Positions 32,903 to 46,700 of a stretch of 64,000 nt of DNA are shown in pieces; the first letter of the stretch is position 1, and every line of letters starts with the position of its first letter. Under the pieces are notes generated by a model. It did no database searches. It was not told the DNA's origin and worked only from the letters and a program-made list of their open reading frames with translations. Origin of the DNA: Colias croceus (taxonomy: Eukaryota; Arthropoda; Insecta; Lepidoptera; Pieridae); contig NC_059538.1 in assembly GCF_905220415.1 (NCBI RefSeq), positions 6,882,001 through 6,946,000 of the forward strand, given 5' to 3'. The position numbers and the translations under genes were made by a program.

Positions 32903-33438
32903 TATACCATGGAACAAGATACTCAAGAGGACTGACAATCGCCATATTAAACAACGTAATTTGTTTCTCAGTTCCCAATTTTGTCGATAGATGTCACTCG
33001 CATAGCATTTGGCATTTTTTTATAACCAAAGACGTTTACTAGAAGACGTTGTAATTAAAATCGTTAAAGAACTAGATGTCGCTACTAAAAAAAATCAATA
33101 TGCCAAAATGTATATAGTATCTTGACGTATGTTATATTACAATATATCAAATCACAGGCAAAAAATTATTTTTATTTATAACATAATAATTATTACCTTT
33201 ATATTTTGTTACTAATTATTTTTTGTGTCAGTACTTTTAAATGTTATTAGTTTTCGAGAAAATCGATAGCTGCTTCCTTTCTTAGTTCTAAAATTGGTCA
33301 CTAGTGGCGCTTTGAAAACTGCAAATTAAATAATAAGCTCAAATCAGAGCGCCATCTAGCAACAGTTTGAAATTTTAGTGCTACGATCTCTAGTATGGCG
33401 ACTGTCAGTCCTCTTGAGTATATTGGTCCATGACTATA
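32903..33438. mobile_element. 536-bp element with ~45-bp terminal inverted repeats
   Basis: Both ends contain ACTCAAGAGGACTGACA-(A/G)-TCGCCATA in opposite orientation, plus an outer CCATGG(A/T)-type block. The interior has 'AGATGTCGCTAC' and 'CGCCATCTAGCAAC', mirrored words. It abuts the previous element by ~55 nt. No ORF. Confidence 0.75.
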
Positions 33439-34439
33439 CTTAAAAATAAATCTCCTAGTGAGTTATTAAGCGTCAAACTCAAGGATGGCTAGATCAATTC
33501 GATTTAAATAATTCAGGCCACATACCCCATATAGTACAAGTAAAAGTAATATCTTATTCTAATGTTCATACTACTATTACCGAAATAGTTACATTTATTT
33601 ATACATTTTAATTTAAAAAGCCAATAATTCAATTCAAAAAAACATTTAAAACAATATTTGAACTTTTACTGATACTCATACGGTCTCGGATAGAAAAAAA
33701 TATTTTTTCTTATTATTGCATAAAAATCATTTACACTATATAACGTAAACACCAAGGAATATTAAACAACACTTAAATAATTATTTTGTGCATTATATTG
33801 ATTGAGCATTTACTAAAAAAAATACTCATATAAAATAAATCAATTCGAAAGCCCACCGTTACTATAAACAATTTATCAATTTTTATCTAAATGGAATCTT
33901 AAAAGTTAAATCGTTTAAAATAACACTTCTGGAACAACTCTAAAAAGCATGAAGTGGTTGATTACGATGTGTTATACTGTAGTGGCATGTGAACGGGTAA
34001 ATAAGCACCGAATCCGCGCATAATAGACACAATCCTTCACAATGAACGAATGCCCACTCGACTGAATTGATAAGTGGGTTGTACCGCGCGTGGGGAGCAC
34101 AGCCGCCCGCCCGCCCGTTCCTAGCGTGCTCTCGCGTGGCTTTCAGACTCTTTGTTACTATCAGCTTTTTGCCTCGGAGGGTAAAAAGTGGATAAGTTAA
34201 TTGGAAAAGTATTACAATGTTTTTTTTTTTATAATTTTCTCTACATTTAATAGGTAGGTACCTAATTATTAGTTAAGGCGATAAAAGTATTGAGGGAGCA
34301 ATTAGGAAACAAAAAAATAAAAATATTTTTTATTTCAAACGTTTTTCGATGCCTCAAAACTTTTCTCTTGTATTGTAAATTGATATATATATATATATAT
34401 ATTTCTATCTACAAATATAAGTAGTTAATTAAATTAGTA
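33439..34439. other. Upstream region of Wnt11
   Basis: AT-rich, no supported ORF. A GC-rich patch at 34080-34150 ('AGCCGCCCGCCCGCCCG') may belong to the distal promoter. Confidence 0.45.
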
Positions 34440-34767
34440 TACCTATCTAATTAATGAAAGCCAAGGTACTCAACGTTGGCCGCTCTGTGCAGTATTGAAC
34501 TCTATGCGAGGTCGGAGTGGTCCGGCGCGGCAGGCGGCGCGGCCGGCTGACCGCTGTCCGCTCGCTGGCGGCTAGTGGCGCGGTGTTCCCCGGCGCGGTG
34601 CACTCGCACACTCGCACGCTGCTCTCACTCCACTCTCGTCTCGGCTTCAAAGCAATTCGGAGCTACAGATTTTCCCGCCAAATTTTTTCGCGCCCTTTCT
34701 CCACTCAAAACTTTTTAATTTTTGTCTAAACAAGTGCACAAGGACTAAATTATCGATTGACATAGTG
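34440..34767 (+). promoter_or_regulatory. Probable Wnt11 promoter and 5' UTR
   Basis: A sharp GC-rich block (34500-34640) precedes the signal-peptide exon and grades into a T-rich leader before the ATG at 34768. No TATA box is obvious. The exact transcription start cannot be read. Confidence 0.5.
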
Positions 34768-37700
34768 ATGCGTTGTTTCGTTGTGTTATTTATTTTATTT
34801 TTTGTTTTTTTACCGAGAGCGACAGAGGCGATTCGATGGTTGTGAGTATACGCATTTTTTTCATATTTTCTTACTCATATAAATATTTACAATACATTTT
34901 TTACTTAATCATAAAATATTTATTTTTAATGAAAACTATACAATACATTCCAGACCACTGGTCTGCTCTGACACCAAATTTTCTAAAATTATTTTATTTA
35001 AGCTATGTACATACATACTTAGTTACTTAGTTGAAAGGTAAAATAAAGTATTTAGCTTATTCCAAATATTATTTTATTACCTATAGATATTTCATTATTA
35101 TGAATTGATATAGTTACCTACACTATTACGTATCATCAATAATAATAATGTGTTCAGTGTTACCGAAAGTTTTCGGTAACACATTATTAGGTATTTGGTA
35201 ATATTAAGTTCTTGCTGTTAGGTAAATGTAGGTAATATATACCTGTACTAATTGTTATTTATGTATATGATCCTATTTTATACGGATTATTATGCCAAGC
35301 ACAAATGATATTATTAAAACATTACCTATTTATTTAATCAATTAATTAAGTAGTTCATAAGAGCACTACCACATTTTTTCTTGTATAAAACTTTTATGTA
35401 CGTACTATGTAGGTACAAACTAAAATTGTATCTATGGGTTAATTTATGAATCTCATTCGTCTTCGATTACCTATAAAGATCAAATTAATAATTCTTATTT
35501 TATTAATTGTCGCAATTGTTGATTTCAAATCACATTGAAACAAAGACAAGGGTTTAATACTATAATGAAGGGGTGATACTATATTGCATAATCGAGAATC
35601 GAGATGAATATGGTATACTCAATGTGCATTGTAGTCTAGTGTTAGGTATTTATTACTTACCTAATTGAATAAATCAATGCAAAAAATCAAGTTCCAAATT
35701 GTCCATACCGCGCTGATATCGATGTATTTACCCAATCATTATATTTAAATAACATTTTTTTTTGTTATAACTACTGCCTAAGGTACTTTTGAATAAAACT
35801 GGCCAAATGCGAGTCGGAATCGCGCACCGCGGGTTCTGAACAAACAACCCTACCTATTTCTTAATATGTTATAACTTTCATTTTATTTTTTCTTTTATCT
35901 AGATGGCGTTATGTGCTAAATTTTCAAGACTGTGTTTACGGGAACCCTGTAGGTTTTGATTCCCTTGCGAATGTCAAAGTGTCATGAATGTCTTGTGAAA
36001 AGTTGCAACATAAACGGCTCTATCTTATGATTGCGAGGGCTAATAAGTTTATGAAATATAACTAACTACCTAACTACAGGGAAATAAAAAGAAAGAGTTT
36101 TTCTGCCTAGCAAATATCTATTTATAAAACAATAATTATAAATTTTGGGTGTGCACTATATAAAAATAATTCGAATTTACTTTTATAAACTACTTATACC
36201 TTTAAAATAAATAACACTTCCTTAAATTGAATTATATCTCTGTAACACACACATAGAACAAATGGCAAAGGAATTGATTTACAGGGTATAATTTTCTTCA
36301 CAAGTTCAATTGTAGAGTGTAGGAGGTAAGGTAACCCGACGCCCCTGCGTCCATCGTGCCCTAATTGAACATTGCACTAATGAGCAGCGTTGTTCCGTTG
36401 CAGCCCACAATTATTCGCCCCCGAGATTAAACCCGGAAATATCTCTGGAAATCCGAGCTTTGACGCCAATACAATTGGACTATCGATTCCAATTATTTTG
36501 CACAAACATTAATTACGACTGTTAGGATTACATGGGACTCGTAACTCGAATTGATTTATTATTTTTTAAGAATATTTTCTTCTGTTACATAATTAACCGT
36601 AACTAACTATAGTTAATCCCTTTTGTGTTAAAGCGAATTGAACATAATATTATTGTGTAGACTCGCATGAGAAGTTATTTACGGAATGAACTTTTGACAA
36701 TCATGTTCAGTATCAGCTAAGGCTTTTAATTCTGACCTATTTATCCGAACTGATGGTTAGAAATAGGTACTTATTAATATGAAGGCAACTAATATTATTA
36801 ATAATAGCATTCTTTAGACTTCCGTCATAGCCATATCAATCATCAAATATAAGTGTAATTAGATCCATTATAGGTATAGGTAAAGGTAAGTATTACTTTC
36901 ATAACTGCGGCCAACTTAAATACTAGGAACCATAATTACTTATTTATTCTCATTTATGGCAAGTTTATGGCTATCAAAATGAACTTTCACCTAAATGTAA
37001 ACAAAACATATATATATTTGTAACATTTTTACGACATTCAACTGCATTCCTTCACGCAGACCGAAAACTATTTCAAAATACCTAAATATATTATTATTAG
37101 ACTTGCCATCTAAAACTATAAATCTTATGTTTTTTTTAATAATATAGAAATAGACTAATATATGTTAAGTCATAAAATGTTTTGCTATTAAATATTTTCT
37201 AAAAATGTATGACTAAGTACCTACGTAGAGCTTACGGAGAGATACAACCAACCAATGCATGAAAATTGTGCGTTGGGTTAAGTAGATATACATCGGTCAC
37301 ATCGATAATAATTTGTGAATACTACATCAGGGTATCAGTTAATTATAAATTGGTATCATAAAACGTAGAGCTTATTGGCATTATGAAAATATATCTACGA
37401 TTTAACTTTCAATCTCCAGCTCATCTCCAGCAAGGTTTTAATTTAGAATTATTAGTATTTAGTATCCATATATGCTCGATATAGTCTTCAAAACAGATGG
37501 ATTTAAAATTTTAGGGTTCCGAACCACAAAAGAGAAAAAACGGAACCCGTAGGTATAAGATCACTTTGTTGTCCGTGTGTCTCAGTAGACAGACAGTTCT
37601 GTCAAGACCATTTTCCTCACGACCACGTAGAGGTATCAAGCTAAAATCTGCATTAAATAGTCAAGTCCCTGGATGCTTTGACAATTTTATTGTTCAGCTA

Positions 37701-40700
37701 AAAAAAATACTACCGTTTATGCTGAAAAGTATCGAAATTTGCAAGGGAATTAAAACCTACCTACAGGGTACATGTCGGTCGTGAACACAGAATCTTGAAA
37801 TTTGATACAAAGCAAAGTGCTATACCACCAGATAAAGCATAAATTTAGTTACAACATATAATGAAAAATAGGTTTGTTCGCAACCTTCGGTGCTCGAGTC
37901 CGACTCGCATTTGGCCAATTTTTTTAGTTTGTTACTTCTAATTATTATGGTTTAAATGTTCATATAAACCGATTTGAACTGTTTTCACTTTTTAATAGAT
38001 TTAGTATATTATGTGATTATAATATTACGTACTTATATATGATATTAATAGTCACAATAATAATTATAAATTATATAGGTGGGTATATAAGGAAGGGAAA
38101 TAAAGTTAAAAGAACCATGAATTACCATCTGTAAGTAATTCGCGTGAGAAGAAAGATTTAGTTTTCGCCGAGTTAGCAAGGGCCCGGCCCGTGTGTGGCA
38201 GACCGAAAAAAATAATTTTTCTCGCTCGAGTTCCTACTGTGACTTTTCCAGGCGGTCGTCCCGTGCATCTGGCAGGGCCTATTATTATAAGGGGACGGTT
38301 CTTAATGCCCTCTTAGGTATTTTTATATGACTGCCATCTTAGTTTTTACGATTGTGATTTTTATTGAATTCTACATCTATAAGTTTAGTCGGAGCGGGCG
38401 ACTCGGCTGTGGGTGAAGGAGAAATACGGGCCACTTCAGAAGATTTATTTTATTGCTCTGAATCGGACAGAAAATTCTTTATACGACTCACTATAAACGT
38501 AGGTAGACGTCGTAATTGGTCATACAGGTTGTTACAATAACTAATTACCCATTTCTTAATTGCCAGGAGGAACTTAGAGAAACATCTAATTACGATGTTT
38601 ACTTTGTAATAATTGCGGAAGAGCATTGTATTCCAAAAATAAGTAGGTACATACCTATACCTGTTTTTATTCTATCAATATAATCAATCAAATAAACATA
38701 TCGTAGATATATTATTAAATTTATTGTTAAAAATTACCTAGGTACTTTATGATCCTTCACCAAATGAAACATTTACGCTCTTTTTAAAAAAGTTTTATTT
38801 TAAAAGTGCTGATTAAGACTATGGTGCACAACAGTCCATAAACATGTAGAAGGTATATGTGTAGGGCTTCGCGAGGGCTAATTTTGCGGAGTGCCGGGCG
38901 AGTAACGATTAGGTACCCTATATGGCTAAGTATACCTTTGTATTATGTAGGTCTGTTTCGATCCACTATAATCGCTTTCTATAAAAAGGTTTCATTGTTC
39001 ACAAGGCGATCGTTTTATGAACGAATGTAAAGCTAACCCTTGTTATCGAACTAATGCTATTTTTACACCAAAACGACGGGCCATCTCGTAATGGTTTTTG
39101 TAGATATAACAAGAAATAAGTGCAACAAATCGCTTCGTGCACGATTCATTTGATCTGACACAAATTTATCCGCGCCACAGCGCTCTTTATTTACGCCGAC
39201 GACGATGTACACTTTGTCCTGACAAATTCATAAATTACCGACATCCTTGCACCAGAGCGTATATGCTTAGCTTTAATCTTATTCACCGATTTCTTGTTTA
39301 ACCGCATCGACAGTCTCTTTGAAGTGTGACGCATTTATCAATGAGCTGTGGATTTACTGTACCGTAAGTCAATTATACTAATGGCACACATTCATATCGG
39401 ACATTTAGTTATGTTTCTAGTTTTACTATTATACTATTATTATAAAACACACATAGACCTTTGTAAATCCTTGCTGTGTTGTTATCAGTGCGGATTTACA
39501 CAATGTCAGGTTGCCGACAGCCGAGCAGTACCTAGGTATGGTTATATTTATTTTATAGAACTACAAATTGAAAATAATTTAATATTAAAAAGACCGTGAC
39601 GTTAAACTAATCAAAATTCTAAATCAAAATATAATAATAAATCTTTAATAATTAGATATTGGATAATTTTTATCTGTTCTATTTCGCAGAAGAGCAGACC
39701 GGCATATATTGGAGTGGAATCGATTTATATTTCTGAGAATCAAAAGAAAAGAAAGCGAGGTGGTTAGTAGGTAATTTATAATCTTGTAACAGTGACGAAC
39801 TGACTCCAGAGAAGTCATGCTGTCTGGAGTAAATCTTTGGTTTATAGCAAACAGTGGAAAAGTTGCATGAATAGACAATAAGTATGCCTACATTCACACC
39901 TACATTCATATCAACCTTACGATTTAATCATAGATTACTGTTGAGGTTACTGTTTATTTACAAGGAAGAAGTAAATACTTCGTTTCACTTGCACTTCATT
40001 TATTGACATCCAGTCTATTGTACCTACCTACCTATCTATGTTACTGCATATGAGTAAAATAATAATCCGTTAGCCTAGGCTATATTCCAAGTTTTTTTAC
40101 ACAAAATTTAATCGTTTAATAATAACATTATTTACAATTGCAGAATATTAAAATCCAAAGGTGTTTTTACATTCATATTTCGCAATCCTATTAAAACTGT
40201 AAAGATAAGGCACGTCGCCCGACCCCTCTAGTCCACAATCCTCGGCCAGAGTAATACCGCTGCATGTAAAGTATTCAAAAACAAGCACGTTACCTATTCA
40301 AGTCTTGTTTATATAAACCAGAACGTAGGTAATTATAGTCAACCCTTCATGTATACCTACGTATTGTGATAAACAATAATACAAGTTCGTACATATACAA
40401 TATGCATGATGACAAACATTTTCGGGGCTGTAAAGTGTAACTATGTAGCAGTATTTATTTTTCAGAGTATTTTCTTTATATATAATAAAAACTAGCTGCT
40501 CCGCGCGGTTTCACCCCCGTGGCTCCACTCCTGTTGGTAGTAGCGTGATGATATATAGCCTATAACCTTCCTCGATAAATGGGCTATCTAACACCGAAAG
40601 AATTTTTCAAATCGGACCAGTAGTTCCCGAGATTAGCGCGTCCAAACAAACCAACTCTTCAGCTTTATAATATTAGTATAGATATTATGCGTAGTTTTAA

Positions 40701-43700
40701 CATTATTAACGTAAGTTTTATTCCAATGAAATTTACACCATTAAATAACAATTGTGCCTTAAAGAGGATGATTTAGACAAATCGCCCTTGTATTGTACAA
40801 TTTGTTGAGTAATCCTTGCATTTGTTTCAATTATTTCGACTTCCTATGTGCTCCTTTAAGTTTGCCCACATTTAAATAGGAAATGGGATTTTCAAGTGCG
40901 TGCTCTGCATAAACAAGTTAAATTATAATTTAATGATAATGCTACTCGTGTTGTTTGCTCATTTTGTATGAGATTTTAGGATAGGAGCGTAAACCTCACA
41001 TTAATAATGAAATGGGACTTCAGATATGTATTTGTAGAACGTGAAATGCTTTCATAATAACATACTCATTGTCTATGTACATTTGTGTAATCTATAACTA
41101 CGTGTAGTACATTATTGCTCTCCCTAATTAATACGGGGACATCAAATTCACCCGTAGTTGTCTTTGATTAATAGTAGTCATTATACAAGTAGCTTTTGTG
41201 AGTGTGTCGAATGGTACATAATTAGAGTATCATTGTAGTCGTGTCTAATGGGGCATGGAAGCTTACTGACGCGCGACAGGAGACCAGTTGTTTGTCAAGA
41301 AATAAATCAGAACTGATGGGAGGACCGACCGAGGACCGCTCATTCCTACCCTAATTACTACATATTTGCAGTAAAGCCAACTTAAAATTTTTGTATTTGT
41401 TTAATTTTAGATCAATAATTGCTTTAACTTCTAATATGATAGATACAAGCTATTTTGCTTCTCGATCCTGTAATTAATTTGCGAAAAATTTTAGATCAGA
41501 AATCTAGGTACGAAATACTTATATTTAAAGCGTGGCTCACATATATTTTCTCTTGGAGCTCGTCTCTATACCTTGCATTGATAGGAAATAAAATAGAATG
41601 CTTTTTGATTCCACTAGCTAATACAGCTATATTATATCCAAAAATTTTATAATACCTACACAATCGATTGATGAGGCAGAGGTACATGTAACTTTGGTAA
41701 CTTTCACCTAAAAAATACGATTTGTTTTTTTTTTAACATAAACTTGTTGGTGGTACCTACAGCACACGCACGCTATAACAATCATACAACGTTTAATCAT
41801 CATTAAAGCCGAATCAGCGGCGCGGCTGCGGCGACGGTTGGACTCGCAACAGCTGCTTTGGCTTGTGAACAGTTTTTGCGTTTATTGATAATTTGGGTTT
41901 AAAATGACTTGCAATCGTTTTATTATTTAGTTTAATGTTCTAACTGAAACTTAAAATCAGACTAGGTAGGTACTAAATCAATGAATAAGAAAAATGGCCT
42001 ATAATAGTTCAGGATACATCGCCCATTTTTGCAAGTGACTACTATCAAGCTAATTTTCCGTTTGTAGCTTTATTTTGATGAGACGCCCAATAATTTCGTG
42101 TACGAAAGTCTCGATTGTGGTAGCTAACACAGATAACAAGGATAAAAATTTTTGATTTGATGGTTCTCAAATATTTATTATCTACTAACTGAATTTTTTT
42201 TTGTTCAATCTCAAGATAATTACCTAAATTATTCGAAAAAATATTTGTCCTACAAAATCCAAAGTGTCCAAAGTGTATCGATAACGAGGTCATCATAAAT
42301 GATTACTAACAAGCTGATTTTTTTGTTTTCACTTAGTTAATGTTTATATAATTCAACAGACATATTGTCCTACAAATTGCGTAATAAATATTTGAGAACC
42401 ATCAAATCAAAAAAATTTATCCTTGTTATCTCTGTTAGCTACCACAATCGAGAGTTTCGTACACGAAATTATTCGGTGTCTCATCAAAATAAACCTACAA
42501 ACGGAAAATCAGCTTGATAGTAGTCACTTGCAAAAATGGGCGATGTATCCTGAACTATAACGGGCTATCGCACAATCGCATTGACACGTTTAGTAGCGCT
42601 CAGATTACAAAAGGCCATCAGCGTAGGTATAAAATTTACACAATTATTAACATTGTAACCTATTTTATAATTATGTGCGTGAACAAAACACAAAGCGGTT
42701 AAGCAAAGAAGGTCGGTGGTCTTTTATCCTGTAACAAAACCAGTTATGATAAAGCGGTCCCCTTTGCCGGTCTATACGGGCTTTTGTCTCCTAGATCAAG
42801 ATAGACGCGTAAAATTTGATACGGGAATTATTTTATTTTATTGTATGCGCACGTGCGTTGCGTGACGAATAAGATAATGTTCGGTACAGAGCCGGCGCAG
42901 AATAGTAGATTGCGCTTGAATTGACTATAATGTTAATTTGGCTATGGGTGAAACTGTGTATTAAATTCGCGATTTAGTTCTATAGTAATGAACGCTTACT
43001 AACAGTTCCCTTAGTATAAAGCGTAGGGCGCGTAAATAGCTTCGAACGATCGACGAGATTCCGGCATCACACGTCACCGATGACGTTGCGTGCAAGATGC
43101 TTAGGTACACAATTCTAGGCCAAACTATAAGAATGGAAAACGATTACATGGGTTTATAAAGGGGTTGATACAGTTTATAACTCTTAAATGTAATTATAAT
43201 AATTTACCAAGAGGATAGACATAATGATTGACATACATGGTAGTAAGTACATTTAGTTAGATATATTTAATAGAAAAAAATGTAGGTTAAAAAATTAAAA
43301 TACCTACTCATACTATAAATCATGAAGTTCTGTCTGTTTAGTCGCACTACTACTTAAGTTTTCCTGATTCTTTTACAATGGCAATTACAGAAACTAATAA
43401 CTGTCCTAACTAATCAGTTCTTGAAATGCGAGCTTTTTTCACGGAATCGGAAGTCACCGGCAAGCAAAAGTAGCGCCTGTCCTTGGCAGGCACCACGTCA
43501 ATGAAATTTAATATTCCAACCATAACCCAGTTATCGTAATAGGTACGTTTATAAAAAGTTGCAACCGCGGTATTCCTCGTTTAAGGGAGGGTTCAGGTAG
43601 TACCATTTGCCCGCCCGTCACTGCCGCACGTAAGCTGTGTTCACTTCAACGAACTTACTACGCACCTTAAGGCATTTTAAAAGTTTTATTTTATAATAAT

Positions 43701-46700
43701 TCACATGCATTACATCTTTGTAACTTCAGTGTGAGTTAAAACATTATGAAATTAAAAATATATTTTTGTTTTTTCAGGAGAGCAGTTAATAGGGCCGATT
43801 ATTTATTTATTCTATTCTTTTTCAGCTGATCAATTATTTATTATGCAGATAGATGCGATATGGACGACAAGTACAATTTGCTTTGACAAACAACATGAGT
43901 TTATTTGTTGATTTACGGCAGATTAAATCATCAGTAACAAGTCTTTCAGAAATGGTAGACAAAATATCGAGTTCGGTCTGTAAAGACACCCCATATCATG
44001 GGCGAAAAAAAAGTGTAGACTCTGCACTCTTTGGAAACATTTACAAGCCTGCTACTTTAGGCCTTGGAGTAAGATTCTCACAAAGTCAAGAAGATATTTT
44101 GGAAAATATGCCATCGTCTAGATTAAGGAGCCATATGTCGCTCCCCAATTTAGGGAAATCGGAAAATGTTGATAAGTTATCTATGTCACATGAAAATAAA
44201 ACGAAAATTATTGAAATTGATGATAATACAGAAAAGCAGACGCTGTGTAATATGACATCAGATCAATTAAATAATTTAATAATTGCTTCTTTAAACAATA
44301 GACCACATTTTGATGACAGTGGTGAAACGCATCCTATGGATTTCTTAGAAAATGTTAAATATTATATATCTGAATTGAATATGCCAGAGAAAAAGCAACT
44401 ACCATTTATCATATCTTGCCTTAGTGGTGTTCCTCTTATGTGGGTACGCTGTTTTAAAAATGAATTTAATAATATCGATACATTTTATTCTTCCTTTGAA
44501 GAAGAATTTTGGGGTTCCGAAAGACAAAAGACAGTCTTGTACGACATGAAGTTGGGAAAATATAATGAAAACGATTCACGTCTTACTATGTCTGAATACT
44601 TTTTATCAAAAGTAACTAATTACAAACATTTGAATCCTCCGCCATCAGATCTGGAAATAATATATTCTCTAGCTGCTCATTTTCCATCAGCCGTAGAATT
44701 GGAATTACGTTTAGCGCCAAAACCAACACTACGAGAAGCATACAGCCTGCTTCGACGAAGAGAAGGCGAAGGCAATGACTTTCTACCAAATTACTTGTAT
44801 GAGATGTGTGAAGCATTTCAGCGAGGATTGCCACCGCAATCAGCTCGTCGAAATGATTTTATAACTCAACCGTCTGGCGAAGAAACGAAAAGGACAAAAT
44901 AGTTTTCTAAAAGAAAAAAAATACTTATTTAATTTTGAACACATATTTTAATTTAGGATGTACCGAATTCGAATAAAAAATATTTATTGCAGAAAATATA
45001 CATGCACTTTAAAAAACCTGTTTTATTTTATACCTTTGAAATAATAATAGCGAAATACATATATGAATAAATAATGTCTAAGCATTAAATGATCAAATTT
45101 AATATGGCAATAACCACAATTATTTAAGTGATCAAATTATTTGCAATAAAATTATATTAGATTTTTCATACCAAATTATTATTATTCAGTGTTCTGTTCA
45201 TGTACCTACTACGTTAATTATTCACAGAGCCTTGCACGATACTGAAGGTAATTGGACAGAAAGTGACTGCTGGGACGCAAAACAAAATGGAATGCTATGG
45301 AGTGACCAGGCGCGTGTGTGTAGGCGACAGCCGACAGCGATGCCGCATGTCGCGGCAGCGGCCAGGCTGGCACGATCAGCTTGCCTTTCTGCACATGCTG
45401 GTGAACGATGGAACTGTTCGTCTATTGAATTAGCTCCGAAATTCACACCAGATTTGCTAACAGGTTAGTATTTGTTTTGAATGTTAGCAAATTATACAAT
45501 TCGATCCTTGCATCTAAATTCAAGGAAAAACCTTATTTCAACTAGGTAGGTAGGTACGTATAGGTATATGGGTCATGTTATCTATGGTATATTTGATCGC
45601 TAGGGTTACTGTTCTACGATTGTTTTTTGCAGGAATTATTTTCCAAAATAATGAGAGCTTCCACTTCTCTTTATACACCCCGCTTCCTAGTGAAACTGCT
45701 GTCAAAATCTACCCATACTTTTCCAAGGATAACCGAATGAACAGGCAAATACTATAGAAGATAATAATTGTCATTTTGAAAAGTTTATACTATATTATAA
45801 TTATTCGTTGATATACCCAAATATGTGGAAAAGCTTAAAATAAAAGTACTACGGTTTCCAATTAGTCTAATAGAAAAGTGGAAGTGCCCTTGCGAGCATG
45901 TAAGTTTAATCAAATTAGGAAAGTCTGCACTTCGTCGGTCTGTATCAATTCCATTTCATTAAAGTTTCTTCACGAGTGCAGTGTACCGGTGAATCCGTTC
46001 TATGTCGACGAGAACTTCCGACAATCATGATAGATAAGAAAGGCGAGTTTACAGAGTCTTTTAAATCAACGGCGGACATTGTGCGAGAGCGGCTAGCGTA
46101 ACGACATCGCAGCGCCCTTTCTTTACCCGTTGTCTCGGTTCCGCATTAAACATTCTATTAACATTTAGTGAATGCTTTTATTTATTACTTTTCGGATAAT
46201 TAATTTTTAACGTTACATTAAATAACTGCTTTCAAACATTTTATTTACCTACTGATTTCAATTTGAACTACATAACTACGTGTTTTGTGTTTATTCGTTG
46301 CGTGTCATCATGAAAATTATTCAGAAACCATCCTCAATATCATGTCAATACCTAAAGTCGTGAATACCGTGACATAACTCCCTACGTACATTCAAATATA
46401 AAATAATACTTGTAGGTATACGGTTTTGCGAAACTTTAAATTGCAGCATAGTACGGTAGAGCAAAAGGAATACGAACGAAAATTGCTTGGAAATGGAATA
46501 TATTTTTCGTGCTATGACGAATATACTATACCATAAATAATTGCGTTTGTATCGTTTCCGTGTCACTCTATTGATCTTTTTTGACAAATTACCGTCCACA
46601 ACATCGCGTGGTAATAACACTGAAACGCGATAGGAAGTACCGAGCTGTTTTACCTAAATACTATTATGAAAGTCATACCTTCGCAATTTTTATATATTAA

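Larger units (their letters stand above)
34842..43800. other. Wnt11 intron 1, candidate regulatory DNA and repeats
   Basis: A 10.4-kb intron (to 45227). Apart from the listed repeats and the Gag-like ORF, I see no exon. Higher-complexity islands with TAAT-type cores occur around 36310-36490 and 39130-39260, and a TCF-like CTTTGAT lies near 41164. These are candidate enhancers by appearance only. Confidence 0.35.

Noticed and set aside
34447..34729. ORFs in the GC-rich block before Wnt11 exon 1
   Set aside because: Arg/Ala-rich translations of a CpG-rich leader, with no homology pattern. Treated as promoter/5' UTR.
45575..45757. Extra exon or small gene after Wnt11 exon 2
   Set aside because: A short ORF with no Wnt motif. 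Exon 2 joins exon 3 in phase without it.
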